Assembly: GCA_029862005.1 (NCBI GenBank)
Contig: JAOTYD010000037.1
Span: 1-32,173, forward strand
DNA: 32,173 nt
Reading direction: 5' to 3'
Origin: Gammaproteobacteria bacterium
Lineage (GTDB): Bacteria; Pseudomonadota; Gammaproteobacteria; GCA-001735895
Every line of letters begins with the position of its first letter. The stretch's first letter is position 1. This document shows, in pieces, positions 25,387 to 32,173 of this stretch. Position numbers and translations under genes: made by a program. The notes beneath the pieces are model-generated. The model had not been told where the DNA came from. It saw only the letters and a list, made by a program, of their open reading frames with translations, and did no database searches.

Positions 25387-25454
25387 CCTTGGTTCACATA
25401 ACAAGCGCCTGCAGTCGGACCATAGTGTCCGCTAGCGCGACATTTTGAGTGTCT

Positions 25455-25659
25455 CAGTTGGGTTATGGACTCAATCGGTCGATGCAACATCTAATCTCTA
25501 ACTACCAAGAGGAGGATGTTGATAATGAAGCAACGCCCGAGAATCTACTACACCGAAGATCAGAAAGCCTATTATTCGAACAGGCATCGGAACAGTGTTG
25601 GTAGGCTCCACCGATTCGAACCGTTCGGCATTGCATTGGGTTTTTCCTGTTTAGACTGA
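25455..25659 (+). mobile_element. IS30-family left-end remnant with truncated transposase start
   Basis: TCAATCGGTCGATGCAAC (25471-25488) resembles the terminal repeat of IS30-type elements. GAGGAGG follows, then an ATG at 25525 opening a 44-codon frame that begins MKQRPRIYYTEDQKA, the usual N-terminus of IS30-family transposases. After about 15 residues the similarity decays, and the frame stops at 25659. No rest of the transposase (DDE domain) or right end is present, so this is a decayed or deleted copy. Confidence 0.6.
25525..25659 (+). pseudogene. IS30-family transposase, 5' fragment
   Basis: Forty-four codons remain of a gene that is normally more than 300 codons long. The first 15 residues match the family's N-terminus; the remainder (for example SVGRLHRFEPFGIA) only faintly recalls the following helix-turn-helix. 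It cannot be functional. Confidence 0.55.
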
Positions 25660-25668
25660 TCAGTCTTG

Positions 25669-26868
25669 TCAGTCCAATTCGCAGTCCTGGGCCAGAGTCT
25701 GACAGATAAACGCTCTGGATATACCCAGCTGATCGGCAATATCATCCATAACTACACGCTCAACATCATTGGCCTTTCCGTCGGCCTTAGACATCACACA
25801 TATGTCGCGCATTACCTGCATACGCTGTGTCGAACTGGCCTGTTGGTTCGCGGTTTTAATTCGGTCCGGCAAGGTCTCTATAATGCGGTCAATGTTGAGA
25901 CTCTTGTTGAACTCTCCCTTGCCAAAAAACTTTTCAAATAACTTGATCTCACTTTCGCTGATTCCTTTTTCGACATTGGCCACAGCAATAGCACCGGAGA
26001 ATAGTAGTCGGCGCATTGCACTGGCAGTATCGGTTCTAGCCTCTAGGTAACTCGGCTCCATCAGGCTCAATAGCCTTTGCACCCCGACTTCAAGGTACTC
26101 ATGAGAATTACCGCCCTCTGTCATCAATTCTGACTGATTGAACAGTTGCAGCGCCTTGACTCTAAGCGGACTAAACGGATGGGTCGAAAACCAGTCCTCC
26201 TTTGGAGCCCCCTGTCCGGGCTCAGCATCTTCAACCTGCATTTCATCAACCTGCTTAAGAAACTCATCCAGATCGAAACGAATGATCTTATCGCCAAGTC
26301 CGGAAGCCAGTTTGAATAATGATCGGGCAATACCATTCATATCTCCGGCACAGAATGCACCGGCTCGGTCCGCCGAAACCTCTGCATTTCGAGACCAGGC
26401 AAACAAGTCCAGTGCGAGGCGCGGATCGGGGGGCTGATTACCCCGCAACAGGTAGCCGATGGGGATTTCGTGATGATTGTAGACGTGATGACCGAACTCA
26501 TGGCCAATCACAAACTTAAGTTCGCTGCCATTGAATTTTTCCAACAGGCTGGATGAAAACATCACGAACAGCTTTCCGCCTTCCGGCTTAAAACAGGCAG
26601 CGTTGTATTGAGGGCTAGAGTATACGTAGAGTTCGTGCGGAATTTTCATCGCAAGCTTTTCAATGCACTCGTCCGCCATCTCGTGCACATTGGGTGCCAT
26701 GAAACGGCTGAGGCGAACCGAGGTCCCGAGCAAGCGTCTACGCGTACCCATGGGCCCATCTTCTTGTATCTTAGCGATATGTTCGTTAACCCGTACGACA
26801 TCGGGATGTTTCAGCAACTCCGCGGCCATCTCCCGATCATTCTGATACCTGATTGTTTCTCGATCCAT
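25669..26868 (-). CDS. M48 family metallopeptidase with C-terminal TerB-like domain
   Basis: Zinc protease of 399 residues. The HEFGH zinc motif is at 123-127 and the third ligand E163 is in NAEVSADRAG (161-170). The STHPFSPLRVKAL segment (228-240) is the family's substrate-groove motif. Residues from about 283 to the end form an all-helical acidic domain (MRRLLFSGAIAVANVEKGIS, then CVMSKADGKANDVERVVMDD) resembling TerB/tellurite-resistance domains. No signal peptide or membrane helix is evident, unlike HtpX or BepA, so it is probably cytoplasmic or peripheral. It lies downstream of the CNNM-like gene on the same strand, 268 bases away. Confidence 0.9.
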   Translation of the reverse strand: MDRETIRYQNDREMAAELLKHPDVVRVNEHIAKIQEDGPMGTRRRLLGTSVRLSRFMAPNVHEMADECIEKLAMKIPHELYVYSSPQYNAACFKPEGGKLFVMFSSSLLEKFNGSELKFVIGHEFGHHVYNHHEIPIGYLLRGNQPPDPRLALDLFAWSRNAEVSADRAGAFCAGDMNGIARSLFKLASGLGDKIIRFDLDEFLKQVDEMQVEDAEPGQGAPKEDWFSTHPFSPLRVKALQLFNQSELMTEGGNSHEYLEVGVQRLLSLMEPSYLEARTDTASAMRRLLFSGAIAVANVEKGISESEIKLFEKFFGKGEFNKSLNIDRIIETLPDRIKTANQQASSTQRMQVMRDICVMSKADGKANDVERVVMDDIADQLGISRAFICQTLAQDCELD

Positions 26869-27012
26869 TCGTTTTCATACCGTCAAGATTGAGTTAGCCT
26901 AACATCTCGATCCCCAGGGTCAACTCACCCAGTTCATGTCCCGCCCTGGTTCTCCAAAGCAGACACCCACAATCGTGATTTGAGATTTCGAGAACGGCCA
27001 GGAACAATGGGA

Positions 27013-27089
27013 TGGACTCCTCCTCACCTCATCGGCATCGATGTGCCAAACTGAGATTGACATTTCAGTTAACGATAAAGAGGAGTCCA
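27013..27089. repeat. Inverted repeat upstream of the M48 gene
   Basis: TGGACTCCTC (27013-27022) and GAGGAGTCCA (27080-27089) are perfect 10-base inverted copies 57 bases apart, in the 268-base gap between the M48 and CNNM genes. No gene is seen there. It could be a mobile-element scar or an extended transcript hairpin; nothing further is recognisable. Confidence 0.45.
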
Positions 27090-27136
27090 CGGTGAAGATT
27101 AATCGACACTCGCAGTTTATATTCACAAATTATGAG

Positions 27137-28570
27137 TTAATTATCTGTCACCCCGGAATCTTTCGCTGACTTGGCAGGGTTCTCGTCCACCGGTTGATCT
27201 GGTTCCTCTAGCGTCTCGGCCTCCTGGAACTCGAATCGCACCTTGAGAATCTGGTGTCGATCCATTTTCAAAACTTCGAGACAGGCACCATCGAGCTGAA
27301 CTCGATCGCCAACTTCGGCGATGCGGCCAAGGCGATGGTTGATGTACCCTCCAAGGGTTACGTAGTCGCCGGTGGGAAACGGGTAGTTCAGCTTGTGCTC
27401 TAGTTCCGTAACCCGGACGCCAGCGCTGATCTTGTAATGACGGCGATCCTCCATTTTGATGTGGCGGTGTCTCGGGGTAAACTCATCCTCGTAGTCACCT
27501 ACTATCTCTTCGAGAATATCTTCCAGCGTTATCAAGCCGTCGGTTCCGCCGTATTCATCCAGAACGATGGCAATCTGCCGCCGGTTACTGATGAAGTCCT
27601 TGAGTAATGTTTTCAGCGGCATTGTATCGGGGATGTAATAAGCCGGCATCATCACATCGGCGACCGGTTGGGCCAGGGTATCGACTATCCGTTCCGGTTT
27701 CTCCGCAGCCGCCATGATGCTGAGCAGTTGCTTCACCGAAACGATGCCAATAATGTTGTCCATTGTCGTTTCGTAGACCGGGTAACGCTCGCGTAATTCT
27801 TCCTTAAACAGGGTGAGCACATCCGCAACGACAGCAGTATGCGGTATCGCTTCAACCTCGGTGCGTGGAATCATGGCATCCCGCGCTGTGTGTTCATCAA
27901 GATCGAAAACCCCTCGAAGCATCTTGGTCAACTGGGGATCGAGGACTCCCTCCTGTTCACTGGCGCTGAGTATGGTGCGAATCTCCTCGCCTGTTATCGA
28001 GAAGTGCGGCTCGCCGTTCTCTATTAGCTCGCGTTGCCCGATTAACCACAGTAGGCCATTGGACGAATGATTCATGAACCAAATGAGCGGGCGCAGTATG
28101 GTATGCAGCCCATTGATGACTCTGGCAACCGACAAGCTAATTGCTACCGCCTTGTGGAAGGCAAGCACCTTGGGTGCCAGTTCGCCTACCACAACGTGTA
28201 GAAAAGAGATGATCACGAAAGCGATAATATAAGAGAAGGTCTGGGTCAACTGTAATACTTTCTCGCTGTCACCCAGCAGGCCAAAGGCTAGTTGGAATCC
28301 CGGGAACATAATCTGATTAAGCGTGACAATGCCGATAGCACCTAAACCCAGCGAAACGAGTGTAATTCCGATCTGGGTGACCGAATAAAAGCGCTCCGGT
28401 TGGTCATGGAGCACCTGGACTATCCTGGCCGACTTGCTGCCGGTACTGGCCAACTGATTTATACGACTGCGTCGCGCCGAGGTTAGTGCGATCTCCGACC
28501 CGACAAAAAATGCGTTGCCGACAACCAGGAACAGAATCAACAATAATTTTCCGATCAATAACCAATCCAT
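27137..28570 (-). CDS. CNNM/CorC (TlyC, hemolysin C) family membrane protein
   Basis: Inner-membrane protein of 477 residues. The N-terminal DUF21/CNNM domain with 3-4 helices (about 1-195) contains NAFFVGSEIALTSARRSR. Next come a pair of CBS domains (about 210-335; MIPRTEVEAIP, then DVMMPAYYIPDTMPLKTLL) and a CorC_HlyC domain (about 345-430, from IVLDEYGGTDGLITLEDILE). The tail is acidic and Pro/Glu-rich. Family members take part in Mg2+ or other cation transport and homeostasis; the 'hemolysin' name is historical. The ribosome-binding site AAAGGAG is well placed. An FNR-like box with a suitable -10 lies about 100 bases upstream. Confidence 0.93.
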   Translation of the reverse strand: MDWLLIGKLLLILFLVVGNAFFVGSEIALTSARRSRINQLASTGSKSARIVQVLHDQPERFYSVTQIGITLVSLGLGAIGIVTLNQIMFPGFQLAFGLLGDSEKVLQLTQTFSYIIAFVIISFLHVVVGELAPKVLAFHKAVAISLSVARVINGLHTILRPLIWFMNHSSNGLLWLIGQRELIENGEPHFSITGEEIRTILSASEQEGVLDPQLTKMLRGVFDLDEHTARDAMIPRTEVEAIPHTAVVADVLTLFKEELRERYPVYETTMDNIIGIVSVKQLLSIMAAAEKPERIVDTLAQPVADVMMPAYYIPDTMPLKTLLKDFISNRRQIAIVLDEYGGTDGLITLEDILEEIVGDYEDEFTPRHRHIKMEDRRHYKISAGVRVTELEHKLNYPFPTGDYVTLGGYINHRLGRIAEVGDRVQLDGACLEVLKMDRHQILKVRFEFQEAETLEEPDQPVDENPAKSAKDSGVTDN

Positions 28571-28636
28571 AAATCACTCCTTTGCGGCTCTAAATTTACC
28601 GCGCTCGATGTATACGCCGAGAATCAATATTTCTCG

Positions 28637-28677
28637 AGTATATTTTATCGATAATGCGATCTTCTGATATTGATCAA
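28637..28677 (-). promoter_or_regulatory. FNR/Anr-type box with promoter for the CNNM-like gene
   Basis: CTGAT-ATTG-ATCAA (28664-28677 on the plus strand; palindromic) matches the FNR consensus at 9 of 10 positions. On the minus strand a -10 TATACT (28642-28637) implies a start near 28630, putting the box centre at about -40.5, within one base of the class II position. Leader to the ATG at 28570 is about 60 bases. Confidence 0.5.
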
Positions 28678-28956
28678 GGCTTTGAGCAATTATTGAGCCG
28701 GAATCGATGGCGATTAGGCCGATAACTCTGCTTATCGGGCTGGGACGGTCTACCTGAACCAAGCTGCATTATGGCCCGGATTACAAACGGTCTTTTTTTT
28801 TTGTAATGTTTGATTGAATCATTTACAGAATTTGGATTTTGTCGAGAGTCCGTTATGTTCGTTGGCAGACGCCCGATAATAGGAGCCCGGTGTACGCTTT
28901 TGGCTGAATCCACCTAATGCTCTTCATCTCGCCGCTGCGCGCTGAGATCGATTAAA

Positions 28957-28999
28957 TTGATGCAGATCAAAAAATCGAAGCTGGTAATCCCTTATACAG
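28957..28999 (+). promoter_or_regulatory. Perfect FNR/Anr box with class II promoter for the 34-residue microprotein
   Basis: TTGAT-GCAG-ATCAA (28957-28970) is an exact match to the FNR consensus. TATACA at 28994-28999 serves as -10, with the start at about 29005-29006, so the box centre (28963.5) is at about -41.5 to -42.5. The ATG at 29031 follows after about 25 bases, which include a GAGGAGG ribosome-binding site. Confidence 0.72.
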
Positions 29000-29030
29000 T
29001 GTGATCCTGAGGAGGTAACGGAGAAATATT

Positions 29031-29135
29031 ATGCGGGAAACGCTCCCGGATCTTATCGAGGACAGGCCGATTACGCTTGGCGTCTGGCTTATTGGTGGGT
29101 CTGTTGTCGCGCTTTTGGTCGCTCTGCTACTCTAG
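29031..29135 (+). CDS. 34-residue single-helix membrane microprotein, FNR-type promoter
   Basis: A short frame: a polar N-terminus (MRETLPDLIEDRPITLG) and then a hydrophobic helix of about 17 residues running to the last residue. GAGGAGG precedes the ATG, though at about 14 bases, and a perfect FNR box with class II spacing lies upstream, which together argue strongly for a real gene. Size and topology recall accessory subunits of terminal oxidases (CydX, CcoQ/CcoS-like), but I see no specific signature and no oxidase genes nearby. It ends 18 bases before the convergent alcohol dehydrogenase gene. Confidence 0.6.
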   Translation: MRETLPDLIEDRPITLGVWLIGGSVVALLVALLL

Positions 29136-29153
29136 TTATTCGCAAGCACTCTT

Positions 29154-30299
29154 TTATAAACAGGCCTCGAACAGGGCCCTGGTATTGTTCTTGTCCATCT
29201 CAATCGGATTGCCACCGACGCTGGGATCCTTGAGGGCTGATTCGACCAGCCAGTCCAGGTCAGGGTCGGTAATCCCGAGCTCGGTCAGGTTGGCTGGAAT
29301 TCCCAGTGATGCGTTCAGTTCGACGACATAGTCATAGAAACCATCGAAGCCACCGGCAATCCCGAGGTATGCGGCGAGCGCTTCGATGCGGATTTCGATT
29401 GCGGCTCGATTGAACTTCAGCACGGGCGCCATGACAACCGCATTGGTCGTGCCGTGGTGACTGTTGTAAAACGCACCGATCGGGTGTGATAGCGCGTGTA
29501 TCGCACCGAGCCCTTTCTGAAAAGCGGTGGCGCCCATCGCGGCGGCCGACATCATGTGGGCACGGGCCTCGATATCGTTGGCATCGGCATAGGCGCGCGG
29601 CAGGTACTCCTTGACCAGGCGCATGCCCTCGACCGCGATACCCTGGCTCATCGGGTGGTAATGCGGTGAGCAATAGGCTTCCAGGCAATGCGCAAATGCG
29701 TCCATACCCGTGCCGGCGGTGATGCCCGCTGGCATTCCGACGGTTAGTTCCGGGTCACAGATAACCACCGCGGCCAGAATCTTAGGGTGAAAGATAATTT
29801 TCTTCTCATGCGTTTCCGAGTTGGATAACACGCCTGCGCGACCTACTTCGGAACCCGTGCCGGCAGTCGTTGGTACTGCGATAATCGGTGCGATCTTGTC
29901 GGCATCGGCACGGGTCCACCAGTCGCCGACATCTTCATAGTCCCAGACCGGGCGGGTTTGTCCGCACATGAAAGCGACGATCTTGCCGAGATCGAGACCC
30001 GAGCCGCCGCCAAATGCGATAACGCCATCGTGCCCGCCGTCGTTATAGGCCTTGAGCCCCTGTGCGAGATTATTTTCATTCGGATTCGGATCGACCTCGG
30101 CAAAAAGGGCCTGGTCCAGGCCGGCCTGCTCGAGCAATGCAAGTGTGTTCTGGGTGATGGGTAAATTTGCGAGACCGCGGTCGGTAACCAGCAGCGGCCT
30201 GCTGATGCCGACCGCACTGCAGGCATCGGCAATTTCGCTGATGCGACCGGCGCCGAAGCGTATCGAGGTTGGATACGACCAGTTTCCGACAAGTTGCAT
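29154..30299 (-). CDS. Iron-containing alcohol dehydrogenase
   Basis: Group III (Fe-ADH) NAD(P)-dependent dehydrogenase of 381 residues. The nucleotide-binding GGGSGLD is at 97-103 (VIAFGGGSGLDLGK). PTTAGTGSEV is at 143-152. Metal ligands fit D200, H204, H268 and H282, with spacing matching FucO. It oxidises an alcohol or reduces an aldehyde or semialdehyde; the substrate is unknown. It starts 29 bases after the glutamine-synthetase-family gene on the same strand, so the two are probably one operon, and it may handle an aldehyde or amino alcohol released from the glutamylated product. It could also be compared with DddB-type dehydrogenases of DMSP metabolism, but it is 27 kb from dddP. Confidence 0.93.
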   Translation of the reverse strand: MQLVGNWSYPTSIRFGAGRISEIADACSAVGISRPLLVTDRGLANLPITQNTLALLEQAGLDQALFAEVDPNPNENNLAQGLKAYNDGGHDGVIAFGGGSGLDLGKIVAFMCGQTRPVWDYEDVGDWWTRADADKIAPIIAVPTTAGTGSEVGRAGVLSNSETHEKKIIFHPKILAAVVICDPELTVGMPAGITAGTGMDAFAHCLEAYCSPHYHPMSQGIAVEGMRLVKEYLPRAYADANDIEARAHMMSAAAMGATAFQKGLGAIHALSHPIGAFYNSHHGTTNAVVMAPVLKFNRAAIEIRIEALAAYLGIAGGFDGFYDYVVELNASLGIPANLTELGITDPDLDWLVESALKDPSVGGNPIEMDKNNTRALFEACL

Positions 30300-30328
30300 G
30301 ATTCTATCTCACAGTTATGGGAGTGTTG

Positions 30329-31696
30329 TTAAGCTCTTTCAAAGCCGCGGTTGACTTCGTAATCGGTAACCTTGCTGTTGAAATCTTCCTGTTCCCATTC
30401 AGCGGCGCGCACGTAATGATCGATAACATCGGAGCCCATGGCGTTACGCAGCATGTTAGATTTCTTCAACGCCACCGTGGCATCAGCCAGGGTGGCCGGG
30501 ATTTCGCGCGCCTTACGCGCCTGGTAGGCGTCACCCTTGAATTCTATTTCCAGCTCGAGTTTCTCTTCGATGCCGGCGATGCCGGCGGCAATCTGTGCGG
30601 CAATTGCAAGGTAGGGATTTAAATCACTGCCGCCCACCCGGCATTCCACGCGCACGTTGCGCGTGCCATCGGCGACGACGCGATAACCCGCGGTGCGATT
30701 GTCGAGCGACCAGATGGCCCTGGTCGGGGCGAAGGTGCCTGCGACGAAACGCTTGTACGAATTAACGTAAGGCGCCAGGAAAAAAGTATTGTCGCTGGCG
30801 TACTTGAGCAGTCCAGCGAGGTATTGGCACATCAGCGTAGACATGCCGTACTCGGCAGCGGCATCGAAAAACACCGGGTCGCCACCGGTAGAAACCAGCG
30901 ACTGGTGAATATGGCTGGATGACCCCGCCGCATCGTGACTCCACTTGGCAAGAAAGGTAACCGCGCGCTCATTCAGAAACGCGATCTCCTTGACCGCGTT
31001 CTTGACCAGGCAATGGTTGTCGGCCATTTCCAGGGCATCGCTGTAGCAGACGTTTATCTCCGCCTGGCCCGGGTCGGCTTCACCCTTGGTGTTTTCAACC
31101 CGTACGCCAGCGCCCTGCAACCCGTTACGGATTTTTCGCATCAAGTTTTCTTCCTTGGTGGTCTGGAAAATATGATAGTCCTCGTTGTAAGGACTAATGG
31201 GGGTCATCTCGCGATAAGATTTATCGCGTAAATCTTCGAAGCTGTCGCGGAACACGAAAAACTCGAGCTCGGTGGCCACCGCCGACGCCAGTCCCATGCC
31301 CTGTAACCGATTGATTTGATATTTTAAAACCGCGCGTGGTGAATGTGGTACCTCGGCATGAGTATGATGATCAAATAGATCGCACATTACCATTGCCGTG
31401 CCCTCGAGCCACGGCAGAATTCGCAGCGTTGCGAGGTCTGGCTTCATGATGTAGTCGCCGTAACCGGCTGCCCAGCTGGTGGCGGAGTAGCCATCCACGG
31501 TGTACATTTCGAGGTCGGTTGCGACCAGATAGTTACAGCAGTGGGTCTCTTCCCAGGCGCTTTCAAGAAAGAACTCGGCCTGAAAACGCTTACCCATCAA
31601 GCGACCCTGCATATCGGGGATGACAGTAATGACAGTATCGATTTGCCCGGAAGCTACCTTTTCCTTAAGCGCCTGAAGCGAGAGATTACCTGGCAT
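30329..31696 (-). CDS. Glutamine synthetase family protein (PuuA-like gamma-glutamyl-amine ligase)
   Basis: ATP-dependent ligase of 455 residues. The N-terminal beta-grasp domain is shortened (VITVIPDMQGRLMGKRF at 22-38). The catalytic domain has metal ligands E143 and E145 (ATELEFF), E213 (GQAEIN), H264 (SSSHIHQSL), the NRTAGYR segment at 333-339 and E351, and ends with GGSDLNPYLAIAAQIAAG (355-372). The degree of divergence and length fit gamma-glutamylpolyamine or other GlnA-like ligases rather than housekeeping GlnA (about 468 residues); the adenylylation-tyrosine region is not recognisable. Likely reaction: Glu + amine + ATP to gamma-glutamylamide. It is the first gene of an operon with the Fe-ADH. 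Confidence 0.9.
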   Translation of the reverse strand: MPGNLSLQALKEKVASGQIDTVITVIPDMQGRLMGKRFQAEFFLESAWEETHCCNYLVATDLEMYTVDGYSATSWAAGYGDYIMKPDLATLRILPWLEGTAMVMCDLFDHHTHAEVPHSPRAVLKYQINRLQGMGLASAVATELEFFVFRDSFEDLRDKSYREMTPISPYNEDYHIFQTTKEENLMRKIRNGLQGAGVRVENTKGEADPGQAEINVCYSDALEMADNHCLVKNAVKEIAFLNERAVTFLAKWSHDAAGSSSHIHQSLVSTGGDPVFFDAAAEYGMSTLMCQYLAGLLKYASDNTFFLAPYVNSYKRFVAGTFAPTRAIWSLDNRTAGYRVVADGTRNVRVECRVGGSDLNPYLAIAAQIAAGIAGIEEKLELEIEFKGDAYQARKAREIPATLADATVALKKSNMLRNAMGSDVIDHYVRAAEWEQEDFNSKVTDYEVNRGFERA

Positions 31697-31846
31697 AGTC
31701 TTGTTTCAAAATATTGTGACAAAAGGGCGTCTGGAACTGGAGCTGACACCGGAATATCGAAGCGGGCATCTTTCCATTATCGTCAGGCACAGTCAAGCGG
31801 GACTGGCATGGTTGCCGGTCCGCGAATGCAAATTAGATAAAAGCGG

Positions 31847-32095
31847 TTAGTGCTTGGTTGTGCTGAAGATGTTGCGGAAGGTCTGGATGAAGGAGTTTTC
31901 GAGCTGTTTCTGGCGCTCGTAGGCCTCGCGTTCAAGCTTCGCGCGCAAGGTTTGGCGCCGGCGCTCTATTCGATCCCGGTGTTCTGCACGGTCGTTACCG
32001 ATGGCGCAGCTGGCCACCTGGGTGTAAGTAATCGGCAGGCTGGTGTCGGTATTATCCATCTTATCGATTCCATTATCGGTGGTATCGTCGTTCAT
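31847..32095 (-). CDS. Small hydrophilic hypothetical protein
   Basis: Not recognised. The 82-residue product has an acidic, Asp/Thr-rich N-terminus (about 1-20), then a segment with two cysteine-free halves around a single C30, and a strongly charged helix (RAEHRDRIERRRQTLRAKLE, about 36-55, continuing to 65) likely to be a coiled coil. GGAGA lies at a suitable distance before the ATG at 32095. There is no signal peptide or membrane helix. It stands 150 bases upstream of the glutamine-synthetase-like gene on the same strand, but the gap suggests a separate transcript. Confidence 0.6.
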   Translation of the reverse strand: MNDDTTDNGIDKMDNTDTSLPITYTQVASCAIGNDRAEHRDRIERRRQTLRAKLEREAYERQKQLENSFIQTFRNIFSTTKH

Positions 32096-32173
32096 CGATT
32101 CTCCATACTTTAAACAGCAATAGATTTCCTGAGAAACAGAGCAAGAGTCTAGACATTTGTGACGTAAATTCCG

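Larger units (their letters stand above)
28571..29030. other. 460-base regulatory region between divergent genes
   Basis: No gene is supported. It holds the two FNR-type promoters described separately, one for each direction. It also has a hairpin at 28719-28738 (CCGATAA-CTCTGC-TTATCGG) and a run of T residues at 28792-28802 flanked by ATTACAAA and TTTGTAAT. Confidence 0.6.

Noticed and set aside
26920-27126. 68-codon minus-strand frame between the M48 and CNNM genes
   Set aside because: No ribosome-binding site or family features; it runs through the inverted repeat. A transposon-remnant origin was considered but no motif supports it.
27813-28070. 85-codon plus-strand frame within the CNNM gene
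   Set aside because: Shadow of the CBS-domain coding strand.
28574-28762. 62-codon minus-strand frame ending 3 bases before the CNNM ATG
   Set aside because: It needs a TTG start with no ribosome-binding site, has no recognisable features, and overlaps the FNR-like box, the -10 and the leader of the CNNM gene.

Overview
The window reads as a chromosomal segment of a marine, heterotrophic proteobacterium, most likely gammaproteobacterial. It is fairly GC-rich (roughly mid-50s percent by eye), densely coded, and full of genes for taking up and breaking down methylated, sulfonated and amino compounds. The taxon is an inference from gene content; no rRNA, tRNA or other taxonomic marker is present.

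Region 1 (1-8.5 kb), osmolyte and C1 catabolism. It opens with the 3' part of a dimethylglycine/sarcosine-dehydrogenase-like gene with a GcvT-fold, folate-linked domain. Two bases after its stop comes a gene I identify as the DMSP lyase DddP: all five metal ligands and two further active-site residues fall at a constant offset of two from the Roseovarius/Ruegeria numbering as I remember it. A phosphonate monoesterase/sulfatase-type hydrolase follows on the same strand. Next come a convergent REC-HATPase response regulator, a PuuB/OrdL-like FAD amine oxidase, a DUF1330 + phytanoyl-CoA-dioxygenase-like pair and an AlkA-type DNA glycosylase.

Region 2 (8.5-11.9 kb). A second 2-oxoglutarate/Fe(II) oxygenase, a 280-bp composite inverted-repeat element, a secreted methionine-rich protein built from exact nine-residue repeats (unrecognised), and a MATE exporter.

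Region 3 (12.1-22.5 kb), all on the + strand: a TAXI-type TRAP transporter (binding protein, hairpin terminator, fused DctQM permease), a DMT permease, a PLP enzyme of the D-cysteine desulfhydrase / L-cysteate sulfo-lyase family, a D-2-hydroxyacid dehydrogenase and a fused 5-oxoprolinase-type HyuA-HyuB enzyme. Together they look like an uptake and catabolism island for small, possibly sulfur-containing, organic acids or amino acids.

Region 4 (22.6-29.1 kb), a more AT-rich accessory stretch: a stand-alone cyclic-nucleotide-binding domain protein, a DUF4332 helix-hairpin-helix protein, a YidB-like protein, small membrane proteins, an IS30-family left-end remnant, an M48 protease with a TerB-like tail, a CNNM/CorC (TlyC) protein and a 34-residue membrane microprotein. 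Three FNR/Anr-type boxes lie here. Each sits about 41 bp upstream of the start point implied by a good -10 hexamer, the class II activator geometry. I read this as a small oxygen-responsive regulon.

Region 5 (29.1-32.2 kb), minus strand: a small hydrophilic hypothetical protein, then a glutamine-synthetase-family ligase followed by an iron-containing alcohol dehydrogenase, probably one operon for gamma-glutamylation of an amine or amino alcohol.
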